The translations under genes were made by a program, and so were the position numbers. A stretch of 35,551 bases of DNA from a virus: positions 1-35,551 of IMG/VR virus record IMGVR_UViG_3300020467_000018. The stretch is one strand, 5' to 3'. Under the pieces are notes generated by a model, which saw nothing but the letters and a program-made list of their open reading frames with translations, ran no database searches and was not told the origin of the DNA. This document shows positions 16,022 to 24,207 of the stretch, piece by piece; position 1 is the stretch's first letter; each line of letters begins with the position of its first letter.

Positions 16022-16368
16022 CCGTTTAACCTGTCAATTTCAGTCTGTACTGCCGCAATAAACGTATCGGAAAAAGTATTCATTTGAACATATCTGTTTT
16101 TATCTATAGTAAGAATACTGACAGATGGGTCAACCCATTCAGAGTTTGCGGTAAAACTTGAACCATCGTACTTGTACTTGCGATCTGTGTAATCGTCTGG
16201 CAATGTAATATTTTCATACACAGTAGCGTTGCTAGAATTAAACTCTTGGTAAACTCTTGTTTCCTCTCCAACCTGAATTGAAATAGCATCATCAGAAGGC
16301 GTGATAGTTACTTCATCAGCAAAAGAGAGGATACTTACATTGTCTGAATTTCTAACAATTATTTTCAT
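16018..16368 (-). CDS. Tail-fibre-associated hypothetical protein, 116 aa
   Basis: A 116-residue beta-rich, acidic protein that starts at a TAATG junction with the large glycine-rich tail protein. It ends with a helical TFSDTFIAAVQTEIDRLNG segment. The KYDGSSFTANSEW motif resembles short fibre-tip or fibre-assembly proteins, which often follow fibre genes. The function is not recognised with certainty; a chaperone or cap for the preceding fibre is the most likely role. Confidence 0.6.
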   Translation of the reverse strand: MKIIVRNSDNVSILSFADEVTITPSDDAISIQVGEETRVYQEFNSSNATVYENITLPDDYTDRKYKYDGSSFTANSEWVDPSVSILTIDKNRYVQMNTFSDTFIAAVQTEIDRLNG

Positions 16369-17897
16369 TAACTTACACCTTTTAGAATCATAGCTGTTGT
16401 CGAAAATGCTTTACCAATCTTGATAGCCGGACTTGTTGATGTAGTGCTTATAGTCCCATCACCTTGTAAGTACATATCACTGTCTATTGTCAAACCAGTT
16501 AAATTTGTTGGTACACCACCTTTTAAAGTAACCGTACCTGTGGCTGCGTTTGCAATCGCCTCATTCGTAATCCCAATAAACGTATCGTTATTTGTCGATG
16601 AATGAGCAACACGAAAAGTGAAAGATTGTTGATATTGGTCAGTCGTGCTTTTTGTAACATGACCAACATATTTCGATGCGGAATCATACCAAGAAAGACC
16701 GTTACTACCGTGAATTCTAAAGTAATCAGCAGAACTTACAGCAGCCTGATAGGTTCCTGTAAGAGTATTTGTTGATTGATCGTAACTAGCTTTGTAAATT
16801 GATATTTGATTGGGAGTATGTGTAAGGAATGAATAAATGTAACAATCTTCCGTTGAGTCGTAGACCATAGAAATCGAGCTTTCTGTTCTAGGTCGAACAT
16901 TAAAGACTTGGCTGAATGTACCATCCTGGCTCAATGTTGTAGTTGCGATATTGTAAATAATTCCGTAGTCATAATAATTTCCGCTATTATTATCAACTGC
17001 TATGCACAATAATTGATTATTTGTGCTGTCATAAGCTACAGCAGAATATTGTTCAATATTACTTGTTGGGTTGTAAAAATTATCTCCATGATCTGTCATG
17101 GTGCTGCCACTTAAAGTAAAACATTTTGTAAGCAGTTTTCTACCACTACCATCATTGAAAATCACGTTCCACCACAATCTTCCATTATTATCTCTAACAG
17201 ATTCACAAGGATCAGCACTACCTTGATAGTACGCATAAAAATAATTCTGTGTTACTTGAGAGTAAGCACTTGAGCTTGTTGTTTTCATAGCAGCTATTGC
17301 TGAATAATAACTCCAACTGCTTCCGCCATCTTTCCACCACACCCAATGGCAATCGGAATGGTCATCATACCCAACAGAAATACTATTATTACTACCGTAA
17401 TATATGCCACCAAGCCCAGAGCTTATGCTTATAGATGTTGAAGCACCGCTACCACTCAATGTACCAATAGCAAAATAAGTGTAATTACTATCTGCATAAG
17501 CAAAAAATAATTCATCTTTGTTTGGATCATAAGATAAATCATAAAAAGTTCCACTATGCGAAAAAGATGCAACCGTTGAGTTGAATGTGATAGCACCAGT
17601 TGAAGTATTAATTACTCCTGTTGTGACATAGATAGAGGTAGAATTACTTGTAGCAATAAAAACACGATTGTTAGCTTCATCATGGGTTACTGCAAATTCG
17701 CTAGTATAAGTTGGCGATGACATAGTATTAACAGGTGTTGTTGTTGAAGCGCCAACACTAGTTTCTGCAATCGGTTCGACTGTACCGTCAGACCGCAAAC
17801 CAACCGTTTGACCATTAGATAAAGTCCCTGTAGCCGTAAATGTAGCTTCAACGCCTCCGCCACCGCCACTAGGTAATAATTCACTTAAGTTGCTCAT
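16368..17897 (-). CDS. Glycine-rich-start tail protein with propeller-like repeats, 509 aa
   Basis: The opening MSNLSELLPSGGGGG, followed by FTATGTLSNGQTVGLRSDGT, is a family hallmark in marine phage tail proteins. The rest contains many repeats of the form YDSTNNQLLC / YDPNKDELFF / YDSTEDCYIY, as in beta-propeller or receptor-binding domains. The C-terminal 100 residues repeat the TVTLKGG / DSDMYLQGDGTIS style of capped fibres. It probably recognises host surface glycans or proteins. A 15-codon mini-cistron links it to the preceding fibre gene. Confidence 0.68.
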   Translation of the reverse strand: MSNLSELLPSGGGGGVEATFTATGTLSNGQTVGLRSDGTVEPIAETSVGASTTTPVNTMSSPTYTSEFAVTHDEANNRVFIATSNSTSIYVTTGVINTSTGAITFNSTVASFSHSGTFYDLSYDPNKDELFFAYADSNYTYFAIGTLSGSGASTSISISSGLGGIYYGSNNSISVGYDDHSDCHWVWWKDGGSSWSYYSAIAAMKTTSSSAYSQVTQNYFYAYYQGSADPCESVRDNNGRLWWNVIFNDGSGRKLLTKCFTLSGSTMTDHGDNFYNPTSNIEQYSAVAYDSTNNQLLCIAVDNNSGNYYDYGIIYNIATTTLSQDGTFSQVFNVRPRTESSISMVYDSTEDCYIYSFLTHTPNQISIYKASYDQSTNTLTGTYQAAVSSADYFRIHGSNGLSWYDSASKYVGHVTKSTTDQYQQSFTFRVAHSSTNNDTFIGITNEAIANAATGTVTLKGGVPTNLTGLTIDSDMYLQGDGTISTTSTSPAIKIGKAFSTTAMILKGVS

Positions 17898-17941
17898 ACT
17901 GACTCCTTAATAGCAATAATTGATGAGCTAACAGCCGTCAT
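17894..17941 (-). CDS. Mini-cistron, 15 aa, ATGA-coupled at both ends
   Basis: ATG 17941-17939 overlaps the stop of the large fibre gene, and its own TGA (17896-17894) overlaps the ATG of the next tail gene. The peptide would be MTAVSSSIIAIKESV. A ribosome site (AAGGAG) for the next gene lies inside it. The arrangement bridges the 40-base gap exactly, so a coupling function is more plausible than a peptide function. Confidence 0.35.
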   Translation of the reverse strand: MTAVSSSIIAIKESV

Positions 17942-19713
17942 ACACTCCAACCGATAGTTGCATCAACGTAGGTCATCACTATTTCTGCAAAATTTTTATC
18001 GAATGTTAAATCTGTAGCGGAACTAGCTATATTGCTTCCGTTTCTTGCCACTATAAAAGTTGTTGTCGCTGCACCACCAGTGCCATCTTTTACTGTAACT
18101 GTGTCACCCGCTGAAGGACTTGACGGTAAGGTTATAGTTATACTTCCGGCTGTTGCGATAACGTAGTCACGATTTACAGCCGTATAATCAACACCTTTCA
18201 TAAGAGGAGTTATAGCTCCGCTACCTCCATTTGCAAAAGGTAACGAACCTGTCACGCCTGTAGATAGAGGCAATCCAGTGGCGTTTGTTAATGTTGCTGC
18301 GCTTGGTGTTCCTATATCTGGTGTAGTTAAAGTTGGACTTGTTCCAAAAACTAAAGCGCCTGTCCCTGTCTCATCTGTAACAGCACTAATCAAATTAGCT
18401 GATGAAGGTGTAGCAAGAAAAGCATCTAAATTAGCATTTAAATCACTTATCTGGCTTATTGTCACAGACGTTGCTGTTGGTGCTACTGCGCTCCATGAGG
18501 AACCGCTATAAACCTTCATAGCATTTGAAGTCGTATTAAAATAGAGGTTACCTGCAACTTGAGCGTCACCATCTGGGTCTGTTGCCGGATCGCTAGACTG
18601 CGCTCCTTGATACTGATCCGTAAAACTATCGAGCGAATTTGCCGCAGATGTCGCGCTTGCCGCCGATGCGGTCGCTGAATTTGCGCTATTCGTTTCGGAA
18701 GTCGCACTATTTGTGGCACTTGTCGCCGCTGCATTTTGACTGACTAAGGCCGCTGCCGCAGAAGTCGCCGCAGATGTGGCACTTCCAAGTATCCCATCAA
18801 CATAAGTTTTTGTAGCGGCATCTTGAGCAGCCGTTGGATCACCCATTCCGGTAATCTTGTTTGTTGACATGGCAATAGCGCCCGTCATGGTGCCGCCAGT
18901 TGTCGGCAAACCACCACCAACTTGTGTATCTACATACGTTTTTGTTGCTGCATCCTGGGCAGAAGTTGGATCGCCAAGACCTGTAATCTTAGCCGTACCC
19001 ATCGCAATAGCACCAGACATTGTTCCTCCCGCGAGGGGAAGTTTAGTCGCTATGCTGTTGGTAATTGTTGTATGAAATGACGCATCATCAGCCATTGCCG
19101 CCGCTAACTCATTAAGCGTGTCTAAGGCCGCCGGAGCGCCATCAATTAAATTCGTTATTAGGTCGTCTGCATATTGCTTAGTTACAGCATCAGTCGCCGC
19201 TGTGGGTGTGCCAATGTCGGTCAGTCGGGCAGCATTAAAATCTACAGTACCCGTTAGCGAGAGATTATGGAGCGATGTCGTTCCGCTTGATGCAGTAACA
19301 TTTCCTTGAAGGTCGCCTGTCACATCTCCCGTGACCGCGCCTGTCACATTTCCTTGTAAATTTCCTACGACATTTCCGGTTAGCCCGCCGACAAAACCAG
19401 TAGAAGCGGTGACAGTTGTACCTGTAATAGCTGCCGCTGTTGTGTTACCGATTATGATGCCGTCGATGGCGCCGCCCGTAAGAGCCGCATTTGCGTTTAC
19501 TAATTGTCCGTTGAAAGTAACAGTGCCGGACGCCGTTATAGCGCCAGTGGTTATTGAAGTCGGATTGGTGCCAAGCTCGATTATCGTTGCGGCATTATCT
19601 TCGGTAAAGAGTCTTTTGTCGGCAACATTGACCGCGAGTTCGCCCTGGACTAAATCCGAGCTAGTGGGTATGGCTGACGCCGTAGAGCTATTTTTAGTGA
19701 CTATAACTGGCAT
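17938..19713 (-). CDS. Tail fibre protein, 591 aa
   Basis: The start is ATG 19713 behind GGGGGA; the frame runs on to a TTG at 19743 that lies in the terminator and is rejected. The N-terminus, MPVIVTKNSSTASAIPTSSD followed by LVQGELAVNVADKRLFTED, is the typical virion-attachment domain of marine phage fibres. Next come GNVTGDVTGDLQGNV repeats and three copies of a GxMxGAIAM-KITGLGDPTxAQDAATKTYVD-type unit. A Ser/Ala/Thr coiled segment and a C-terminal TITLPSSPSAGDTVTVKDG domain follow. It is likely a trimeric fibre. Confidence 0.85.
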   Translation of the reverse strand: MPVIVTKNSSTASAIPTSSDLVQGELAVNVADKRLFTEDNAATIIELGTNPTSITTGAITASGTVTFNGQLVNANAALTGGAIDGIIIGNTTAAAITGTTVTASTGFVGGLTGNVVGNLQGNVTGAVTGDVTGDLQGNVTASSGTTSLHNLSLTGTVDFNAARLTDIGTPTAATDAVTKQYADDLITNLIDGAPAALDTLNELAAAMADDASFHTTITNSIATKLPLAGGTMSGAIAMGTAKITGLGDPTSAQDAATKTYVDTQVGGGLPTTGGTMTGAIAMSTNKITGMGDPTAAQDAATKTYVDGILGSATSAATSAAAALVSQNAAATSATNSATSETNSANSATASAASATSAANSLDSFTDQYQGAQSSDPATDPDGDAQVAGNLYFNTTSNAMKVYSGSSWSAVAPTATSVTISQISDLNANLDAFLATPSSANLISAVTDETGTGALVFGTSPTLTTPDIGTPSAATLTNATGLPLSTGVTGSLPFANGGSGAITPLMKGVDYTAVNRDYVIATAGSITITLPSSPSAGDTVTVKDGTGGAATTTFIVARNGSNIASSATDLTFDKNFAEIVMTYVDATIGWSV

Positions 19714-19729
19714 ATATCCCCCCGTAATT

Positions 19730-19756
19730 AAAAAAGGGGACAACTTAATGCCCCCT
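19730..19756 (-). terminator. Rho-independent terminator after the major capsid gene
   Basis: On the - strand, AGGGGGCA pairs with TGTCCCCT (one G-U) around a TTAAGT loop (19735-19756), followed by six T. It begins about 20 bases after the capsid stop codon. It would lower transcription of the fibre and tail genes relative to capsid, which fits the copy numbers needed. Confidence 0.8.
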
Positions 19757-19776
19757 ATAACTCAGTTAGGAGAGTT

Positions 19777-20730
19777 TTATGCGTTGACTACAATATTGAA
19801 CGCAGTATCAGGACGATATGCAAGGCTGCCAAAAATTACATCGCCTGTCATAAGGTCAGCTAACCACTCTTGCTTATATTGAGTCTGCACTCTTACGTCT
19901 TGCTGCATCGCAAGGACAAGAGACGATTCGTGCATAAGCATACCTGCTTTCAGTTCACCACCTGCGCTGTTATCAGCAGCGGATTCTGTTACAGGGCAGT
20001 TAGTAGATACCATAATATCAATACCGTAAACATTACCGATCTTGCCATTGTCAACGGTGCGGCTGTTAACAAAGTCAGAACTAACATAACGATCAATACC
20101 CATCATCGTAGACCTGGCGCTAGGAGGAATTACGAAATACCTCTTATCGAAGGGAGTGTCTACGTTATCCTGTAGGACGATTGCGGCGCGAAATCCGGCG
20201 TCGGTTAGCAAATCGCTTGTCGTTACCGTATCTGTGGCGTAAGCGGTTAGCCCTGTAGAAGCATCAACGTAGTAAGACGCTGAATTGACCCAAGAGCTAC
20301 CATCGCCGTCACCTAGGTTTTTGCCCAAGTTATGTAAATTGGTATCTACGGTTTTTGCTAATTGGAAGCCACAGTCGTCAGTGTAAAATTCTTGAGCACT
20401 GTTCAGCTCTTGAATCGCTGCAATATCTTCTAACAGACGAGAATACTCGAAATGTTGGTCGATATTTATTGCTACATTGGCCGCTGTATCATTCTGAATC
20501 GTGACCGCAGCGCCGGAGGCCTTGGCCGAACTCGAACCTCTAGAGGGGGCAGGTATATTTATTTTGTCACCCTTCTTACCTGTCATCGGGAGAGATTTGC
20601 AGATGTTCGCCATCACAATGCGAGTCTTAAATGCAGCTCTAACCTGGTCGGAAAATATTTCCGGTATGAAATTTGCCTGAGTAGTGACGTTACTTACGCC
20701 ACCCTGGGCGGGATATACTGATGTTGCCAT
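19777..20730 (-). CDS. Major capsid protein, 317 aa
   Basis: The start is ATG 20730, preceded by GAGGTG; an in-frame GTG three codons upstream lies inside that ribosome site. The sequence ANFIPEIFSDQVRAAFKTRI with MTGKKGDKINIPAPSRG and DQHFEYSRLLEDIAAIQ matches the HK97-fold capsid family seen in T7-like and marine podoviruses. The C-terminal half has RYFVIPPSARSTMMG and GNVYGIDIMVSTNCP. It directly follows the scaffold gene and is followed by a strong terminator. Confidence 0.9.
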   Translation of the reverse strand: MATSVYPAQGGVSNVTTQANFIPEIFSDQVRAAFKTRIVMANICKSLPMTGKKGDKINIPAPSRGSSSAKASGAAVTIQNDTAANVAINIDQHFEYSRLLEDIAAIQELNSAQEFYTDDCGFQLAKTVDTNLHNLGKNLGDGDGSSWVNSASYYVDASTGLTAYATDTVTTSDLLTDAGFRAAIVLQDNVDTPFDKRYFVIPPSARSTMMGIDRYVSSDFVNSRTVDNGKIGNVYGIDIMVSTNCPVTESAADNSAGGELKAGMLMHESSLVLAMQQDVRVQTQYKQEWLADLMTGDVIFGSLAYRPDTAFNIVVNA

Positions 20731-20774
20731 GTCAATCACCTCATTAAAGGAATATTAATTAAGTGATCCTTAAG

Positions 20775-21560
20775 CTATTTTTTGATTTTATTCCTATAGG
20801 CTTCTTTTATCTTACCTTGGGCGTACAATCTCCAATAGCGATCTGGATCAGTCACTTGTAGATTGACCATATCCTCACGGGTGAGTGTTTTGCCTGGCGC
20901 CTTTTCCCCTGACCCTTGCGTTGAACCTGTCGCAGCTTGTCTTACCTGCTGCTTTCTGTCTTGCGTTTTTAACTGTTCAACTTCCGGGTCTGTATGCGCT
21001 GCCTTATACTTCGAAACCAGCTCATCGAGAATCGGAACATTCAAATTTTTCATTCCGTGGGCATAACCTTCGGTATAACTCGGAGACTGTGAAACCCATT
21101 GCTTGAATTCAGCCGAACTTAGTATCTGGTCAGCATCGGGATGTTTGGCTTGCAGATTCATGGCCGCATTTTCAGCCTTCAACCTAACCAATTCCTCTTG
21201 CGTCTTTCTAAGCGCCGGATGATTGTCTACAACTTGATTCACGGCCCCTTTCGGGTCGCCGAAATAGTCAATCTCTTTAGACTCGGCTTGTTCCGGCTGT
21301 TTCATTTGTCCGTCTACGAAACTCTGTGCGCTTACCTGGCTTTTCAAAGAATCAATCTCACGCCTTACGTCGCTAACTTCGTTAGACTGCCTTCCAATCA
21401 TTGACTTCTGATCGTCTAGCATTTTCTCTAACTCATCACGCGACTTTTCAGCATAAGCACTCTTTGGCGCCGCTGGCACTTCTTCCGCTATCTGTTTTTC
21501 CGGGTCGATAGCGTCCACTGGATCGTAAACGGGTTGATCCGCCGTCTCTTGCTCTGCCAT
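20775..21560 (-). CDS. Scaffolding / capsid assembly protein, 261 aa
   Basis: A highly charged, helical protein with an acidic N-terminus (MAEQETADQPVYDPVDAIDP). A predicted coiled coil covers about 40-75 (SRDELEKMLDDQKSMIGRQS and following). A basic C-terminus contains YAQGKIKEAYRNKIKK, as needed for capsid contact. Position directly upstream of the capsid gene is the standard scaffold place. An AAGGGG ribosome site precedes the ATG. No protease domain is seen. Confidence 0.82.
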   Translation of the reverse strand: MAEQETADQPVYDPVDAIDPEKQIAEEVPAAPKSAYAEKSRDELEKMLDDQKSMIGRQSNEVSDVRREIDSLKSQVSAQSFVDGQMKQPEQAESKEIDYFGDPKGAVNQVVDNHPALRKTQEELVRLKAENAAMNLQAKHPDADQILSSAEFKQWVSQSPSYTEGYAHGMKNLNVPILDELVSKYKAAHTDPEVEQLKTQDRKQQVRQAATGSTQGSGEKAPGKTLTREDMVNLQVTDPDRYWRLYAQGKIKEAYRNKIKK

Positions 21561-21601
21561 AACTACCCCTTAACAAGTTGTCCAATAAAATTGGGCTTGG
21601 G

Positions 21602-21850
21602 TTACGCCGGGCCGTGGGATGCAGCTTGTCGGCGTTCTGCCTTTATTTTCTCTTGCCGCCCTCTTGCCCATTTTAACGTCGCACCTGGGAAGTCGCCGCT
21701 TATAACGTCAAGCACTGGCCTTGCAAAAGAAACTAATCGAGTCGCTGGCTGCCGACAGATTGGGCAATCAATTTGTTTAACAGAAGTCTCTATGAATTTT
21801 TCAGTTATGTGTCCATCTGGACACTTAAAATCATAAATTCTTTTTGTCAT
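21602..21850 (-). CDS. FmdB-like zinc-ribbon protein, 82 aa
   Basis: The start is ATG 21850 (MTKRIYDFKCPDGHITEKFI); the frame is open further upstream, but that part translates through the neighbouring gene. Residues C10, H14, C29 and C32 (CPDGH and CPIC) form a zinc ribbon like FmdB regulators. The tail is basic and helical (WARGRQEKIKAERRQ). Small zinc ribbons between portal and scaffold genes recur in marine podoviruses and have no proven function. It overlaps the preceding gene by 20 bases. Confidence 0.75.
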   Translation of the reverse strand: MTKRIYDFKCPDGHITEKFIETSVKQIDCPICRQPATRLVSFARPVLDVISGDFPGATLKWARGRQEKIKAERRQAASHGPA

Positions 21851-22067
21851 ACAAATCTTCGACTCGATCCCGCAGTTTGAGAACGGAGGTGATGACATCT
21901 ATTTGCCCCTTACGGAACCTTAAATCATCGTTGTCTCGCGTTCTTTCCACTGAATTTATATTGGCTTTATTATCTTCAAATTCTTGTATCAGATATTGCC
22001 AGCCATCTGTCCTGAACATATCAAACATCGCTTCGCAATATTTCTCATCTTCCTTGGACAGACTCAT
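21831..22067 (-). CDS. Small conserved-type hypothetical protein, 78 aa
   Basis: A 78-residue acidic helical protein whose middle contains SVERTRDNDDLRFRKGQIDV and ends VLKLRDRVEDLYDKKNL. This layout is familiar from short proteins that follow podovirus portal genes, but no function is known. It may be a head-assembly accessory protein. It is preceded by a 57-base gap that holds an operator-like half palindrome. Confidence 0.6.
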   Translation of the reverse strand: MSLSKEDEKYCEAMFDMFRTDGWQYLIQEFEDNKANINSVERTRDNDDLRFRKGQIDVITSVLKLRDRVEDLYDKKNL

Positions 22068-22108
22068 GTAATTTTCACCGTAACAGCAATATTAGTATTT
22101 GTAAAACA

Positions 22109-22125
22109 ACTTAATTTCACTAATT
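22109..22125 (-). promoter_or_regulatory. Degenerate operator-like site after the portal gene
   Basis: ACTTAATTTCACTAATT (read on the + strand) matches the operator at 33861-33877 at 13 of 17 positions. It sits at the portal stop, within the late operon, so it may be chance in an AT-rich gap. Confidence 0.25.
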
Positions 22126-24206
22126 TATGTAGACGCAGATAATTTTTCTTCCTGTATAGTAGCGCCTCGCTCTTTGATCGCGGTTTCAGCTATTTTTAGC
22201 TTCATTTTATCGTCTCGCGTTAGCTCTCCGTCTGCCCTGGTAATGTCAGCAATAGCCTCGATTCGATCAGTTTCTTCCTTAATCGGAATCGCCACAGTTT
22301 CAGCTTGTATCTTTTTAGCTCTGGCTTGCGATTCTGAGGCTTGTCCGATCAACGCTTGAGTCTGAGATTGCGTAAATTCTAACTGAGTCTGAGCTGTTGC
22401 TTGAGCTAATTGCTGTTGCTGTGGATCAGGCTGCATAGAGTTATCAATCATGCGATCCAATTCTTCTCTATTGCTTAGAGACATATTCTCGATGACTGCC
22501 TTAACAAGCAAAGGATAGACCGGGTTATCTTGCGGCATGGTTTGTAATAGCTGTACTAGCTGCGTAATCTCATACTCTCGTTGCAAAATGCCAAGACTAG
22601 AGGACACTGTAAAAATAAAATCCTCAACCGGGTAATTCTCTGGGTCAAATTGCATATAACGGCAAGCGGCCATTTTGACAAAAGGCACCAGGAAAGATTC
22701 CTGAAAGTTAACTAACGTGCGTTTCTGTCGTTTAATAATTGCCGAAAGGCCCATTGAAAGCGTCGATGAAGATGTCCGATTTATTGCGTTAGGCATCCCT
22801 GTACTGTCAAAAGCTCCTGTGGCTGCCTGTATTTGGTTCTGTAACGCCTCGGCTTGAGCAAAAGTGATGTTCTGTACTTGCCCGAAATTAAAGGGCTGTA
22901 GCACTTCTCGCGGATCACCGTTAGTCAGAATCATTTTGCCGGGTCTAATTTCACCCTTTTCACCCCTGGGCTTGCGAGTCGCGTCCATTGCCATCATGGG
23001 GACGTTTGTTAGAGCCAGCGCATCTATCCGGCCCCTCAGTTCAGCGTCGAGTGCTTTTTGTGAATGAAAGGCTTTTTCAGTGACGCCTCTACCCCAGAAC
23101 CGCGAAGGCACAACGTCCCACGGAAACGCTAAGACGGGACGATCTTTCATCATGTACGGATTTTCAATCGCCTTTAGGATGGTGCCGCCGTTAGCAATAA
23201 CGACACACGCCTCAACGTAATAGCTATCGCCCGATTTAACTTCTACCTCGACATCTTCAACCTCGTAGGCAAGCGGGTTTGGTTCTTCTTCCTCAACCTC
23301 GACGATTTCATCAACAAGCTCATCTTCGGTTTTTTCGGCCAATTCAGCATCTAATAAGTGGCGCGGTACTAAACCATAGTATTTCGTTAAGCGCACAACG
23401 CCGTCCGGCTGAACCGCTAAGGTTGAATCAACCTCTAAATCGTCACTTGTCTCGGTGCTTGACGAACCGACGACTACATCTCTGTAAATGCCCTGCTCTT
23501 GCAGCAATTTAATAGAGTGCGGCGAGACTTCCTCATCAATAGCCACGCCTAAGCTGGATTGAATATCCGTCGCTTCTGGCTGAATAAGGAAATTTTGCGG
23601 TAACACTGGCTTGAGCCTAACGACCGCCCTTTCAGTTTCAGTAATTCCCTGGGCCATGACATCACCCATTGTTTGCGTGGCGGGTTTTACCTCGTTTTCT
23701 AAATCGAGAATAACCTCGGCGATTCCGGTGCCAAAAATTGCCGCATTAAGCAAAACCTCACCAATATCTTTGCGTACTTTCTGCTTTTGGAAATCTTCAC
23801 CAAGTTTTTGCTTCAAATACTCGATTTTTTGCTTATCCATCGCTTTTTGACGCATTTCTGCTTGTAATTGCGCCTGTTCCTGTTCGCTCATACCCTCTTT
23901 CATGTCAGGAATGACAATATCATCCCTAATATCAAAAAATTCTCCCCGGCCAAACGTCGCTTCTTCAATTTCAGCTACGCTAGACTCGATTGCCTGGGCT
24001 GTCGCCGGAGAAATAAGCTGTGATCTTTCGCTTTCGCGGATTTTATCGTTAGGATCATACTTCCCTCGCCAAATCCGGTAGTATTCTCGGAAGGTTTCTT
24101 TGTAATTATCGACGTAATGCTGTTGCCATTGATCGCATTTAGTCATTACCCAAGAGCTTAACCCGTTATCTTCGTATAATCTTTGCTCTAAATCTTCGGT
24201 TTCCAT
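22125..24206 (-). CDS. Portal protein (head-tail connector), 693 aa
   Basis: ATG 24206 is chosen; an in-frame TTG 15 bases upstream lies inside the large terminase gene. The protein opens METEDLEQRLYEDNGLSSWV and has the YYRIWRGKYDPNDKIRESER and AQAIESSVAEIEEATFGRGE segments of marine podovirus portals. It ends in a long Gln-rich helical tail (LAQATAQTQLEFTQSQTQAL and following). The dodecameric ring would dock the terminase and, later, the tail adaptor. It begins one base after the terminase stop, the standard order. Confidence 0.88.
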   Translation of the reverse strand: METEDLEQRLYEDNGLSSWVMTKCDQWQQHYVDNYKETFREYYRIWRGKYDPNDKIRESERSQLISPATAQAIESSVAEIEEATFGRGEFFDIRDDIVIPDMKEGMSEQEQAQLQAEMRQKAMDKQKIEYLKQKLGEDFQKQKVRKDIGEVLLNAAIFGTGIAEVILDLENEVKPATQTMGDVMAQGITETERAVVRLKPVLPQNFLIQPEATDIQSSLGVAIDEEVSPHSIKLLQEQGIYRDVVVGSSSTETSDDLEVDSTLAVQPDGVVRLTKYYGLVPRHLLDAELAEKTEDELVDEIVEVEEEEPNPLAYEVEDVEVEVKSGDSYYVEACVVIANGGTILKAIENPYMMKDRPVLAFPWDVVPSRFWGRGVTEKAFHSQKALDAELRGRIDALALTNVPMMAMDATRKPRGEKGEIRPGKMILTNGDPREVLQPFNFGQVQNITFAQAEALQNQIQAATGAFDSTGMPNAINRTSSSTLSMGLSAIIKRQKRTLVNFQESFLVPFVKMAACRYMQFDPENYPVEDFIFTVSSSLGILQREYEITQLVQLLQTMPQDNPVYPLLVKAVIENMSLSNREELDRMIDNSMQPDPQQQQLAQATAQTQLEFTQSQTQALIGQASESQARAKKIQAETVAIPIKEETDRIEAIADITRADGELTRDDKMKLKIAETAIKERGATIQEEKLSAST

Positions 24207-24207
24207 G

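Noticed and set aside
12690-19700. A diversity-generating retroelement, suggested by repeat-rich tail proteins
   Set aside because: No reverse transcriptase gene and no template/variable repeat pair with A-specific differences were seen.
18278-20721. Several long open frames on the + strand opposite the fibre and capsid genes
   Set aside because: They lie antisense to well-supported fibre, capsid and scaffold genes, have repetitive Val/Ala/Pro composition mirroring the sense repeats and lack ribosome sites.
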